Shown here in pieces: positions 12,927-24,838 of a stretch of DNA of 64,000 bases. Position 1 is the stretch's first letter. Every line of letters begins with the position of its first letter. The stretch lies in NCBI GenBank assembly GCA_013397455.1, contig VYZB01000241.1, forward strand, positions 35,057 to 99,056. The letters run 5' to 3'. Made by a program: the position numbers and the translations under genes. A model generated the notes under the pieces. The model saw nothing but the letters and a program-made list of their open reading frames with translations, did not search any database and was not told the DNA's origin. Source of the DNA: Crotophaga sulcirostris (Eukaryota > Chordata > Aves > Cuculiformes > Crotophagidae).

Positions 12927-14272
12927 ATAGCCTGAGCTTCTTCCATTCTCAGACAGCCAGTTGACCTTCCATATATTCCACAACTTACAAAAAATACATG
13001 CAGTTAATACAGAAAATAGTCATTTATAATTACTGTGTTGCTATTTTTATTAAACATTTATTTGGTTAAACATTTTTTTTGTTTCATTTTGCCATACTTT
13101 TTATGCAATTTTCCTAGGCTAGGAAAAAGAAAATTAAAAATCATTGTGACATTTGTTTATGCTTTCATTTTTCAAACTCTGAAGCAGGACATATTTGAAA
13201 ATTTTCCATGGGAACTTTTTCATTTGAGAAATAGTGTTTCCATGGAACAAAAATAGTTCACTTGGAATATATTAACTAAACTGCATTCTTCATTGAAACA
13301 CTGAATCATAGTAGTTTGTTACAGTATACTCCAAAAAAATTGGTGACAAGTCTTTCAACAGTTTTCATGGGGTTTTTTTCTGGTCAAAATGCGTTCTTTG
13401 TAGAATCTGAAACGTTTCACATGTAAATGCAGATGTTGATTAAAACAATTAACATTAAGAAAGGAAAAAAAATAAGTAAAATGCTTAGCCTTTCAGGATG
13501 GACATTCTTCCACAATTATTTGGGGAAAATTTGAAAAGTTTTCTTTTATTTCTCTACAACATAAACCCCCTCTTTTTTAATACTAATCTAAGATCTCCCG
13601 CCAGCTTTATTGAAAATACTTTTTTAAAAGCAAAGATACAAACAAAGCCCTCTTCAGCACAGATATTTCAGTAATGTTTGAAATACTGTCAGAGACCAAG
13701 AGCTTCAACACTTTTAATATTTTTTACTATTTCCATATAGCTCTAAAACTGGGTAAATTTGGGGTTCAGCCTTTAGTTTTGTACTTATTTTATTAGTTTG
13801 TCCTACTTTCTCTAAATTATTTCTAATGCACTTTTTCCTTCTGGAATGAGGTTATCTCAATATATCGTCCTTGTTAAAGAAGACATTCAAACCAAAAAAC
13901 AGGCCACAGCAAATTAAAATGATGAAATGTAAATTTCATTTACAAAACTGCATAAGTTTTGCATATACAGCATTTAGCTTTATGTTTAGTGGATAAAGTG
14001 CAGGACTGCCAAACAAGGATATTTAAATTTGATTTATCAAAAACCACATGAAGTGTAACAGTTCTGGCTGTCTTTCTGGTGTACCTCAAGCAATAGCTGG
14101 AAAGACCACCTGCAAAGTTGACATGAGAATGAAAATTGCTTGGTCAATTTAGTAACTGGCTTTTCTATATGAAGTTGCCAATTTCGTTTAGAGGAACAAT
14201 TATTGGCTTTTAAAGTGGTGGTTTTAGCACGTAAACTATGACTACTAGGAAATGAGCTGAGCCCACGGAGTC
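12927..14272. other. AT-rich non-coding sequence
   Basis: No gene seen. The longest open frame is 73 codons, rich in Phe and Leu, in T-rich DNA. A short foldback (TGTAAAT TTC ATTTACA) lies near 13928-13944. Confidence 0.6.
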
Positions 14273-14295
14273 AATTCTTGTATCATACAAGAATT
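14273..14295. repeat. Perfect 10-bp inverted repeat
   Basis: AATTCTTGTA at 14273-14282 and its exact reverse complement TACAAGAATT at 14286-14295 are separated by TCA. The arms form a compact hairpin or palindrome. No promoter, terminator or gene adjoins it. Confidence 0.9.
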
Positions 14296-14602
14296 ACATA
14301 TAGCCAAGCCTACACCATTCATAAGTAAAAATGAGTAACAGAGTGAGTAGACACACAGAGAAGCTCTTTGCTAGGTTGAATTGTTTTTCTTGGTGGCAAT
14401 GTAAGCATTGGTACAGAGTGGGCAACAGAGCAGCAAGACAAACAAAAGCTGCACTGTGCAGAGTTCATTGAAAGATTTAGTGATTTAAGAACGATACATG
14501 TCTAACTCACAGAGGTTGCATGAAGGCAGCTCTACATTTGCCACTCCAGCCTATGATGCAAAACAAATAATCTCCAACAGAAATATAACAGTTTGCTTAA
14601 AA

Positions 14603-14617
14603 NNNNNNNNNNNNNNN
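14603..14617. other. Run of 15 unknown bases
   Basis: Fifteen consecutive N characters mark an assembly gap or masked low-quality stretch. The flanks are AAAA on the left and TTAGCAA on the right. The true gap length may differ from 15. Confidence 1.
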
Positions 14618-16090
14618 TTAGCAATTTCAAGCTGAATTGTCAGCTCTGGTTCTTGGGGAAATAACGTGGACAGTTCAGGAGATTTTCCAGAGCTATTTAG
14701 AAAGTTGTAATTTTCTTTGTTCTAATTCCAGGCTGAAATTCCAGCACCGTTGAAGACAGCTGCAATTTTAGCATTTGCTTCTTTGGGGTCAGATCTTGCC
14801 ATAGCAAAAAAAATACTTCTTACTAGATTCATTCTAGTTTTACTTCTCATTTCATCTCCTGTGCTTGTAATTTGTCAGAAAATTTTAAAATTCAGAGCAT
14901 GAAATCTATTCATATTGACACCAGATAGAAGGTGACAGACAGAGGGATGCTGGGTCTTGCAGATACAGAAGCTTGAATTTTAAAACAAACACAGCTGTAG
15001 AGAAGTCAGAGGATATCCAATGTGTTGGAAATACTACCATTATGCATCTTATTTACATATACCCATTTATAAAAAAAATTTCAACTTCTAGATGAGCTCA
15101 AAAGGCTAAGAGCAACAGTTTAATTTCTACCAAATATTATTACAAGCCGGTGCCTAACAATTTGTGAAAATGTGACTTAGCAATGGGAAAACAGAAGTTG
15201 CTTTTTGAAAATTCTATTGAATTAATTACATATGGTGTCTAATTTCTTTCTAACATAGGATTCTAGTATATACTGGTCACTGCTTGAAATGAAACATTTT
15301 TAGTACCTAAAAAAAATAGAAAACACTTCTTGGTACAGAAAAGACGTTCAGCAAAGATAGCTTTTTCTCTGGTTTTATGGACAGAGCACTGAAGATTGCA
15401 TTGATATTACTGTACTCTTAAAACCTGCCAACTAATGTGTTAAGCATAGAACAAAAGACCAGGGAATAAAGTGGATGACTGTTCTGTGTTTTCCAGTGAG
15501 ATCATTTAAATTTGTTCTTTTTTTTCCTTAAGAGACCAGAGACTAGAACAGGAATGCAAAACCCAGAAGCTGTGAATTGGGGTAAAAATAAACCCCATAA
15601 ACTCCTCAGTTAGGTTGTGGTTTGTCAAATGCAAAACATTGTAACAAAGTCTAAATAGGGATCACTTCCAATGCAGGATCTACAATATAAACTGAGATAA
15701 CTTTTTAGATGAGTGACAACTAAGGTTGATTCCTCCTGCCCCACAATACTCTGTTTTGGCTTTAGGACTTCTCATCAGTGATTTACAATGTATTTTGAAA
15801 GGCAATCTTCAAAATGCAGTGAGAATAAAACTACACAGAAAGCTCTGTCTTCAGATCTGTTCAGTCAAGACAGTTCCAAGGGAACTGGTTTCCAGGCCAC
15901 TGCATTGCTCCCTGGACCAGCCTCAAAGATGCCCAGCCTTTCATCACATTCAAATTTAGCATCCCCATATTCTTCTTTCTTCTTTTATGTCATCTGGAGA
16001 TTGCTAGAGAAAAATAAACTTATTCCAATCTTTTTATCAGTATTTTTTACATATATCATAAGCAGAACAAAAGCCTTTAAGGAAATTTTT
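14618..16090. other. AT-rich non-coding sequence
   Basis: No gene recognised. Two overlapping plus-strand open frames (77 and 101 codons, 15726-16093) contain nothing I can assign to a family. Confidence 0.6.
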
Positions 16091-16123
16091 TAGAGTCCTG
16101 TAAGTTCTCTTACAGGCACTCTA
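16091..16123. repeat. 14-bp inverted repeat with 4-base loop
   Basis: TAGAGTCCTGTAAG at 16091-16104 pairs with CTTACAGGCACTCTA at 16109-16123 around the loop TTCT. The match is complete except for one extra C (16117) in the right arm. Both DNA cruciform and RNA hairpin are possible. The stem is shorter than a typical microRNA precursor. Confidence 0.9.
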
Positions 16124-19100
16124 GAGAAGACATAACCTAGCAACCTAGGCTAGAAAGGAAGAACCTTCCCAGAATCTTTCAGTTTTGAAAAATATAGATG
16201 TTCTCCTATTACTTCTTACAATGATCCTGTGTGTATTGCAGAACCTTTAACTAGGATATTTTCTATCCAAAGAATTGGCTTTGTAAATGATGAATTGAAT
16301 TCTTAGACAAATGAGCAACTGCTTGGTTCTTTTTTAGCAAACGTGACATTCTTCTCCACTTGCATATTTTCCTTTAGTTATAGTGCATGCACAGAAGTGA
16401 GGAAGAAAAGCAGTATGAGCCAAAATATTTCTGACTGCATTAAAGGTTGCTCTATAATGTCAGTTTCTCAGGGAACATTAAGCCGCATTTTTGAACAGGC
16501 AAAATATATTTGCTAAATAATTTCTCAGTAATTGCGGCAACAGTTTGAAGATTTGTTTTACCCTAGTAGCTGAAGTATGGAGCATTAACAGCAAAATATA
16601 TTTTTACAGGATACTTCAAAGTGCTTATGATCCAATGAGCCCAAAGACTTGGCAAAAGTCTGATGCTTTGGAAAATTATTAGGAAGTTTAATGCATTATT
16701 TCCTCTGTGTTTAAAATATTTGCACAGTTCTTTGGAACTCAGAAACAATGCTATGACCTAGGCCCACACTTTATCTGTATTCCAAGGAGAAAATGTTCTT
16801 TTAATTACTTCAATTGCATTCACTTCATAACAAAATTAAAATAAAAAATAAGATGAGAGAGGAATACAAGAAGTAAAATGTCCTCTCACATTTTTAAAAA
16901 AGAAGGTAGGACATACAAAAAAAATTTCTTGTCAAAGTCTAACTGGAATATAAATGATTTTTAAAATCCTAAGGACTATTAGATATAGATAAAGATGTTT
17001 TTATTATTGTTAATATATCTGAACAAGATCTTTTGACAAAACATTTCAAGTTGGAAAATGATTATTCCTTGAGCCTAAAAGAGTTTGTGGGAAAAGGTTA
17101 GACTTGCTCCATTTCTTAACATAAATAAGAAAACTGTGAAAAAATATTCAAAGCTGTCAGGATATTTTCAAAATTAAGAATAGAGGAGAAAAACTACCAA
17201 TATGTAAAATTTTTAATTTGAAAATATAACAGAGTTACAGTAAAAATTTCATAATTTAAGATTTTACGTTTAGCCATAAAGGTCTTATTTATTATACAAT
17301 AACTGTTTCTAATATTTTTTATTTCATATCTGTAACTGAGATAAAAATATTAGAATTAACAGCAATTACATTTTATAGTCAAGGTTCCTTTTCTATATAT
17401 ATTTAACAAATGTTCTTGATGAAATTTTATGGTACCACTCATTATATTGCCTATATTATTCTTTAACTTCAAAGTATGGGCTTAGAAGAGTTGAGCTAAA
17501 GTATTTGGAAATGACTGAAAAATAGGGCAGAGGGATTTGAGATGTGGTGAAAGGAAGACTAGTTTTAGAGAATATCTAATTTAAAGCAAAATAAACTGTT
17601 GAAGGAAGACAGAGACTTAGTCCCTTGTGTGTACATAATATTTGGTTGATAAGACTCCAATTAGCCTTAATCCATCTCTTCATTTAAAATGAAAGGCTGT
17701 TTTTAAACATCCATCATGTTTGTTCTGTAAGGCGATTTAATATGATAGTCACTAAGGAATGTGAATTTTATTTCAATGTGAACCTGACATTATTTTTATT
17801 GATTGAACAAAGGTGTATAAAACAGGCAACAAAATGCACTGTATATGACAGTTTGAGAACAGATGTGTATTTTATGTGTAAGGAGTTCAATAGCTGCAAG
17901 CACTAACTACTTTTCTTATTTGAAATAAAAAAGTAAAAGGACTTCTCAGCAGCATGACTGTTTCATGTCAAAGAAAAAAACAATGGCGTTTTCTTCAGGT
18001 TTAGACTTGTAACTATACAACACAGTGAATTTTGTTGAAGGTCATTATTTCTTTTTAAACTGACACCAGCAAGATGCATTTCAGTGACAGACACTCTTTC
18101 CAATACGAACTCTCTGAAAGAAAAGCAAGGTTTTATTATGTATACTTCTTTTTACCACTGGCCTAGACATCTTACGCAAGAGAGATTCTAGATCTCACAT
18201 CTCTGTTTAATTAACCTGACAAGACTAGATTTTTTTGTATTCTGCCCGTGTTTCAGAGAGAGGATTTATTACAGGGTGTCTTGTTAAATTATCCAATCAT
18301 AAAAGCTTGAATGTTCATCACATCAATGAAAGTAAACAATTAGCTTAGACTATGATTTGTCTGATCTATACTGTGAATGTTATTGAGCTGTGGAATTTAG
18401 ATGTCACTAGTGGTGAACATTATCCTTTCTCATGGTGAAAAATTACATGAGGGACTCAAGGTCCACTGCTCTGAAGATTCTTCTCTCTTTTCTTACTTTG
18501 TCAAATGCAATTTCATGGATTTCTGCTAACTTTGGCTTTTCCTTTCCTGTGATTAAGTACTAGAATTAAATTGAATTTTTAGATCTCTTTAGTCTCTGAT
18601 AGGCTTTTTCTGAAGCTAAGGAACAGTGAAATGGAGAGTGATGAAGAACGCATTTAGTACTCAAATCTCGGGAGCACTATTCACAGCATAATTCATAGTG
18701 CAGATCACTACCGGTGATTTCCTTTTAAAGCTTCATCCACTTTCTTTTCCAGGAACCTGGACACGTTGCTTGGCACTCAGTTTGGCTTTCAACACAGCCT
18801 ATGGTTGTGGCAGCTTTTGAAATTTTTTATCCTTTTTGGAAATATTTCTTGAGATGGAGTTTAAACAGACAACTGCAAACTTCAGGGGGCTCTTTAGAAC
18901 GTGATGCATAAGCAGGGAATTCAAGTTAGGCAAATAGAGACAGACTTCCATTTTGAAATCGTATTTTTGGCCATTATTAATACAAGAAAAGGAAGATCAG
19001 AAACTTCCTTGCAAGCAATGGAAAAAAAGCCAGCACCTTTAGCTTTGCATAAGAACCACTATGCTTCTAACGAATATTAAAAATATTCTAGTAATACTGG

Positions 19101-19177
19101 TTATTTAACAGTCCTAGGTAACTAGTACTGTTATTTAATGGGTATACGGAAAACTTCTCCTCTATTACCAGGCAAAT
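16124..19177. other. AT-rich non-coding sequence with possible conserved blocks
   Basis: No gene seen. Open frames reach only about 60 codons. The part at about 17640-17830 has a mixed composition and several homeodomain- and SOX-like words, which is why it appears among the findings. That is a suggestion, not an annotation. Confidence 0.6.
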
Positions 19178-19215
19178 AGTCAATAAAATCATAAAATCAT
19201 AAAAGTCAATAAAAT
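19178..19215. repeat. Short direct repeat AGTCAATAAAAT
   Basis: AGTCAATAAAAT occurs at 19178-19189 and 19204-19215, with two ATCATAAA units between. This is a local tandem-type duplication of A-rich sequence. Confidence 0.85.
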
Positions 19216-20291
19216 GGCTGAAACTTTCAGAACCTTATTCAGTGGTATATTGCCCTTCTTCCTGGCTGTAAAATTCTCCTGCTGGGCTGATGTGATGGAT
19301 TGACACGTTTTCCCCACCTATCTTAAATAAAATCAGTTCTGGATGCTTGGTGCCCTCAGTCTGTCTGTCTTTTCCTCTTTTTTCCTTGCTGTCACTTGGC
19401 CAGCTACAATGAATATCTTTTCTTCTACTCTTGGATCTCTATTAGGTTCAGAAGGGTCATAAGCAGAGCAAGACCACAAGCGAAATATTAAGAATGATCT
19501 CAGTGAAAATACTGTTGTGTCTTTTAAGGGATAGCCAATTTTCAACATACATAACAAAAGTTTGTACCAGCAAGAAAAAAGGATAGACCAGCAATTCATT
19601 TGTTAGCTCAGACCTGCTCTCTATCTCAAACTCTCTAACCAATCTCAGGCAAAAGTTTAACTCATAAAATACCCAAATGGTAATAATATTCATAGATATA
19701 TAGGATGTACCAGACAGGAGGAAATTGATATTTGTTGCATATAGTAACAGAAAATAAGCAGATAAATACATATAAAACTGAAATCCTTTGTAAAAATATT
19801 TTTTATTTTGCATTTCAAAATTTCGAGTCCTATTCCTAAGTGAAAAAAAGGAAATGTGAACTATCAGTGAGCAAAAATAGAAATGTTTCCTTGTTTTAAC
19901 TTACAACTTTCACTGCAAGATTTTCTCAGTTATAATTTATTAATGCAAAAAATTAGGTACAAATTTAGGTCACAGACAAATACTTTTAGCTTCGATATAA
20001 TCTCCCAGACAACATTTTTAGTACATAATTAACCACCACAGAAGTTAGCTTCTAGACAGTGGGTCTTCCTGGAGAGAGAGGTAGAACATCAGACAAAAAT
20101 GCAGTACTTTATTCTAATCAACAGTTTTAAACCTCTTTGGAGAGGTTTGTTTGTTTGATTGTTTGTTTTTGAAGGGTGCACTTTTTTCCATCAAACACTA
20201 AAATTTATCTACACTGTTTTTAGAGTTACTCTCTAACAGCAATAGCCCATTCTTGTTTTAAATAAAACTTTTTTTTTGTACAAAACTTTTG
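19216..20291. other. Non-coding sequence, doubtful LTR-like start at 19291
   Basis: TGTGATGGATTGAC at 19291 followed by GGATGC..GGTGCCC recalls the start of some avian ERVL-class LTRs. The rest does not follow that consensus and no matching end was found. A 118-codon minus-strand open frame (19457-19813) matches no family I know. Confidence 0.3.
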
Positions 20292-20321
20292 AAGTATGAA
20301 AAAGTATGAAAAAAGTATGAA
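20292..20321. repeat. AAGTATGAAAA tandem repeat
   Basis: Three consecutive imperfect units of AAGTATGAAAA(A) lie between the T-rich stretch ending about 20290 and AGTAGGAAAG. A fourth related word, GAAGTATAATG, follows at about 20339. Confidence 0.85.
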
Positions 20322-22974
20322 GTAGGAAAGACTTATATGAAGTATAATGTTATTCTGGCTTATCTCAAGACTAAACTTTAGGAAGTGCCTTTTGTTCCTA
20401 GGAAAAGTGAATTTTATAAGCATTTAATGAATTCTGGGACTCACCATCAGCCTCTGACCATAAATAAGTTTATGAACAGACTACTTGGTTGCGGATTTTA
20501 AACACCTGCCAGTCAATGTCTCACTTGTTAGTACAAATGTCAGAGAGTACTAAATTATCTCTAACTTTGTTGTTATTTCCTGAAAATCTACATGTTTATA
20601 ATTGTAACCTGAGAGTTTTTGAAGAAAACATGGAGTCTTTTATAGGCATGGGATTCCAGGTCATTAAATTTTACATTCTGAAGTCATTGCTGTTTAATTA
20701 TCAGCTAATACTGAGACTTCTGTGTTTGGTTTAATAGGATGGAGTGCATTGAAATGGATAAGGAGTGAAGTACAGTTTTGCTTTTAGAAATTCAGCCTTT
20801 TTTTGATCAAACTTAGAATTGACACTGAAAGTAATTTAAAAAGAACAATGATGAGGATATGTAGTGATTTGCTATCAGAACTGTAAATAAATCACTTTTT
20901 TAACTAAGTAAAAAAAATGGAACACTCAAAGTTAAAATATGAAATTACTAATATTCTAGATTCCTACATTGTGTCAGAAGTAGATATGAAATTTCACCTA
21001 CATGGAGCATTTGGTTTTGACTTGTTTGACAAGTTGCATTTAGATGTTGTTTCAGAGGTGCACCAAAGTACTGAAATGTCAAGAACTTTTTTCTTGTCAT
21101 TCTTTTCTCTCCTTGTCTGCACAGAGGGAGGTTTACTGACAGTAGTTCACTGCACAGAAAGGGCAGACTGGGCATAGCCAAGTTTAAGATGTTCCTTTTA
21201 TGTTCTCTTCCATCGCTTTGAGAAAAGTAAAAAGTAATTTTTTTAGGTGCAGGTAAGCATTGCTTTTGTAATAGAAATTTTCTGTATTTTAGAGAGGTCG
21301 AGTTGTTCTAGCGCAGCAAACATACTCAGCTTCTGGGTAACTGTTCAAATTAGCGTTGTCAAAAATATGGACATGTTGAAAATAGTAAGTAGTTGAAACA
21401 AAAACGTGTATTTGAATTTGTAGATACCGTTTGAGTATCTGTAACACACCCTTTTTGAAATAAATTACACAGAAATATTTGAAGACCTGTGCTGTGGGAC
21501 CTGAATTTGAATTGTCTCTGTAAAACCATGGGGAAGAGCAAAGGTGCTCACAGTATCCTACTCTCCCAAGCAACTATATTATAGCAAACTTGGGTTCTCT
21601 TAACATCGATGGATTCAGTCCCAAATGTTTTAAAACTAGAATACAGACTGGACAAAACAAAAGTGCATAGAACAGAAGCCACATTGTTAGTGTGAAAAGG
21701 AAGCTTCCAAACAAGAAGTTCTCCCTGCTTCCTTAGGGTCAAGCAGCAGCAGTCCAGTTAGCATGGAAAAAAACCTGGCAGACAGACTTCATCTTTTTGG
21801 AAAAATAATATTATGTGTGTGTGTGTTGAAATGTTAAAAATCCCCCCTAAAAAATACCCCAAACCCTAATAAATAATCTTTGAGCCTGCATTTCCTGGTT
21901 ATATTTTCTTTCTACAAGTAAAAAGAGAAACAAGTATAGCCTAAAAGTACATGAGTAATGGACTGATAATCCACAAAATGGTGGGACATTATGGTTGTCC
22001 ATTCCCCTTAATTTCAATATCCAATGATTTATTCAAAATTGCATACACAGATATGGTGGAAAAGAATTGTATCAGAAAAAAACAAAATAAAATTTTTAAT
22101 TTATTTTTGTCTAAAATCCATGATACAATTTATTCCTGAGTAAAAACTGAGAGGTAACAATATTATCATAAATAAAAATATAATTTAGCTAAATTTAGGA
22201 TCAACAATTAATACAACAAACAAAACAGCATCAAGCATTTATAGTTTTCATGAAATATGCTTATCAACAACATTATTACTCATTTACGGTACATATTCTA
22301 AACACCTAAAATATTGCCTAAACAACAATTTACTTAAACAAATTGATGCATTAGCATGCAATAAGGGGTAAGGTGTCTATTACTTGATGTTAGCTAAATC
22401 AGTTCATATATATCTGTAATAAACAGTGAGTAAAAATTGGTTTGTTCACCCCTAACAGCTAGAAACGTGTAACAGACAAGTTCAAGACCTTTATACAACA
22501 CAGTTTTTCATGCCACACATATACCTTGTTTTATGTTATTAAGAAAAACCCAAACCACCACTCTGGAGAGCTCCAATAAAACACTGAAATGATTTGAGGC
22601 ACTCTGAAATGAAAAATCACACCACAAACCAGTAATTTAGGTTTAAGGCCATGGAGCCATCGAATAGTCTCTTTCAGAAACTATATGGTGTGGATTAAGC
22701 CAGTCTGCTCCAGAGCGAGCTAGTTCACAGCCCTGTGAATGTAAATTAGTTATGCCATGTGACTTCTGGACTGGCAGCTTGTCCTTTGCCTTCTTTCTGT
22801 TAGCAGCATAACCTTAGCAGCTTACGTGTATCTGCCCTTCACCTGTGAATTCCTGAAGGATGCTGAATTTTTGAACAACTTCTCAACATCTCTGCTATAC
22901 CCCATGATGTCTTCTACTTCTGATGTCTGATGTCTTCTACTCAGCAATTCTAGGGTTGTGTGGGAACAACTTGA
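20322..22974. other. AT-rich non-coding sequence
   Basis: No gene recognised. Open frames of up to 94 codons on both strands carry no known motif. A (TG)n tract of about 13 bases sits at 21814-21826. The word TGATGTCTTCTACT is duplicated at 22905 and 22928. Confidence 0.6.
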
Positions 22975-23475
22975 CAAGCTTGGAGCCTCCAGGTGTAAAA
23001 GAGACATTGATGAACTGGAGAGAGTCCAGGGAAGATCTGCTAAAATGGCTGAGGTTTAGAGTACATACTGTGTGAAGAGAGGTTAAGGGAACTGTACTTA
23101 TTGGACAAGTAATTCTTCCTCATTCGTTCAAATACAAGAAGGTATTAAATCAAGCTGGTCCAAAATAAATAAAACGAGGCAGTTTTTCACACAACATAAA
23201 GCTCTTGTCCCCCAGTTTTATGGATATTAAGTCTGTAGGACTTCAAAAAATGATTGGAAGAAAATAAGAAAAAAATCTCTAACAAGGCCATTAAGTGGAA
23301 AGATGCACTTTCTGCCTCAGAAAGAAATCCTAACTTTCAAATTGTTGTAGACTGAAAGAACATGGAGAAAGTATCGCTATATACTTGTTGAAGCCTTTCA
23401 CTCTTCCCCAGGCATCTGATGTCAGGTATCATCAGTAACTAAACTAGGTGGACCTTTAATCTGATGTGGTATAGT
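22975..23475 (+). mobile_element. Old CR1 LINE 3' end
   Basis: This is a strongly diverged CR1 copy on the plus strand. The start translates as KRDIDELERVQGRSAKM, matching the [13 protein letters not shown] text of the CR1 at 58.7 kb. It is followed by GAGAGGTTAAGGGAACTGTACTTATTGGACAAG ('RLRELGLF..LEK' region). Further on, 'AGGCCATTAAGTGGAAAGATGCAC TTTCTGCCTCAG', 'GAAAGTATCGCTATATACTTG' and finally 'CTAGGTGGACCTTTAATCTGATGTGGTATAG' follow the tail found in ancient archosaur and turtle CR1 copies ('GCTAGATGGACCTTTGGTCTGACCCAGTATGG'). The tail type and heavy divergence suggest an older insertion than the other CR1s here. The reading frame stops at TAG soon after AKMAEV. Confidence 0.82.
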
Positions 23476-24787
23476 TGTGGTATATATTTCTAATATTTGA
23501 TAACCAGAATGACAGATGAAGGAGGAGAGGGGGTCCAGATCATTCCCAGTGGAAAGATAAACAACTCGTGCATTTACATGCTGCTCCATTATATAAGAGT
23601 GAAGACCCTGATTGGTTTGGGCAAAAGCAAAGGGAAGAAAGATTCTCCTTGAATTCTCCAATCAGCTGAAGAGCCGAGTATGTGGTTGAGTGCTGAAAAC
23701 TGAAGTTGTTTATTGAAACATGGCATTACAACATACACAGTGCTGGCGGCAGAAGTACCCCTGCTGGGTCAGGATAGGAAATTTGGTTATCTGTTTTCCC
23801 ACTGCGGAGATGCTTCCCTGTTCTGCATCAATATTCTTGTGTTTGAACCATCTAGGCTGGGGGCTAATGAAAAACAAAGGGCTGATAATCGTTGTTCTTA
23901 AAGTGCAATGAATTAAGGAATGACAAATTGGACAGAAACAGTTGGAGGTCCTTTGTATAGTTCTTGGCTAAGAATTTGATTATCCAGCCAAGTTATAAAA
24001 GGAAATTAAAATATTTTCCTGACAACGTTTAGCAGTTTATGAGTATCCAGAGACTAAATACTCGACATAGTTAAGGAAATAACTGAACATTGATTAAGGT
24101 CGGGTGTACTATTTGGAAGCTTAGAGTTAGAACCAGCATATTCTACTAAAATTTATAATTTGTATATAAATACGATTTCCACATTTTGATTTACATTTAA
24201 GAATAGCTTAGAAAAGGCATTCAGAAACGTGGTGAATTATAGTGCTGCACAGATTCTATAATGTCTTCATGCTCAGCAGGAGACAAGGAATTTGCAAAAG
24301 AATTACTGGCACTAATACAAGATAACTGGGAGATAATAAATCCCTAATGCTTAGGGAAAAAGAATAATATACATTACATGGGCATCTGCAAAAGTATCTC
24401 CCATTGTTTTTCCAGATCCAAATCAAGCCCCTTTACAAGAATATTGCTTTCTCACGCATAATAAAAAGAGTAACTAGGGAGTTACTTCCATTGAAGGATA
24501 TTGTTAGATTGCAATTATGGTACTATTATTATTATATACCGATAACAATACAAGCAGTATTCTATAACACACTAAGAATAAAATTAAGTNAGGCGTCATT
24601 CTGCAGAAACCACCCCAGGCGGGGATTTACATAAGTTTATCAGCTGCACCAGGACAGCATCAGAGGCACTGAGGTAGTGGTAGAAAAGCCACACCAGGGA
24701 GGGAGCATGATGACATGGCATTTCCTTTCTCGTGTAAAGTTAGATAACTATTCTCTATGTTAGTGTGCTGAGTTGAAAAGGTGGATG

Positions 24788-24788
<1 letters not shown>
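23476..24788. other. Non-coding sequence including one unknown base
   Basis: No gene recognised. Position 24590 is a single N, followed by a somewhat more GC-rich stretch of ~130 bases that I cannot identify. Short overlapping open frames at 23713-23911 are unremarkable. Confidence 0.6.
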
Positions 24789-24830
<42 letters not shown>

Positions 24831-24838
24831 TACTACTG
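24789..24838. repeat. (TTA)n microsatellite with (CTA)n end
   Basis: About thirteen uninterrupted TTA/ATT units are followed by ACTACTACTACTGCTGC. The perfect core and the compound end suggest an unstable, possibly polymorphic locus. Confidence 0.97.
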
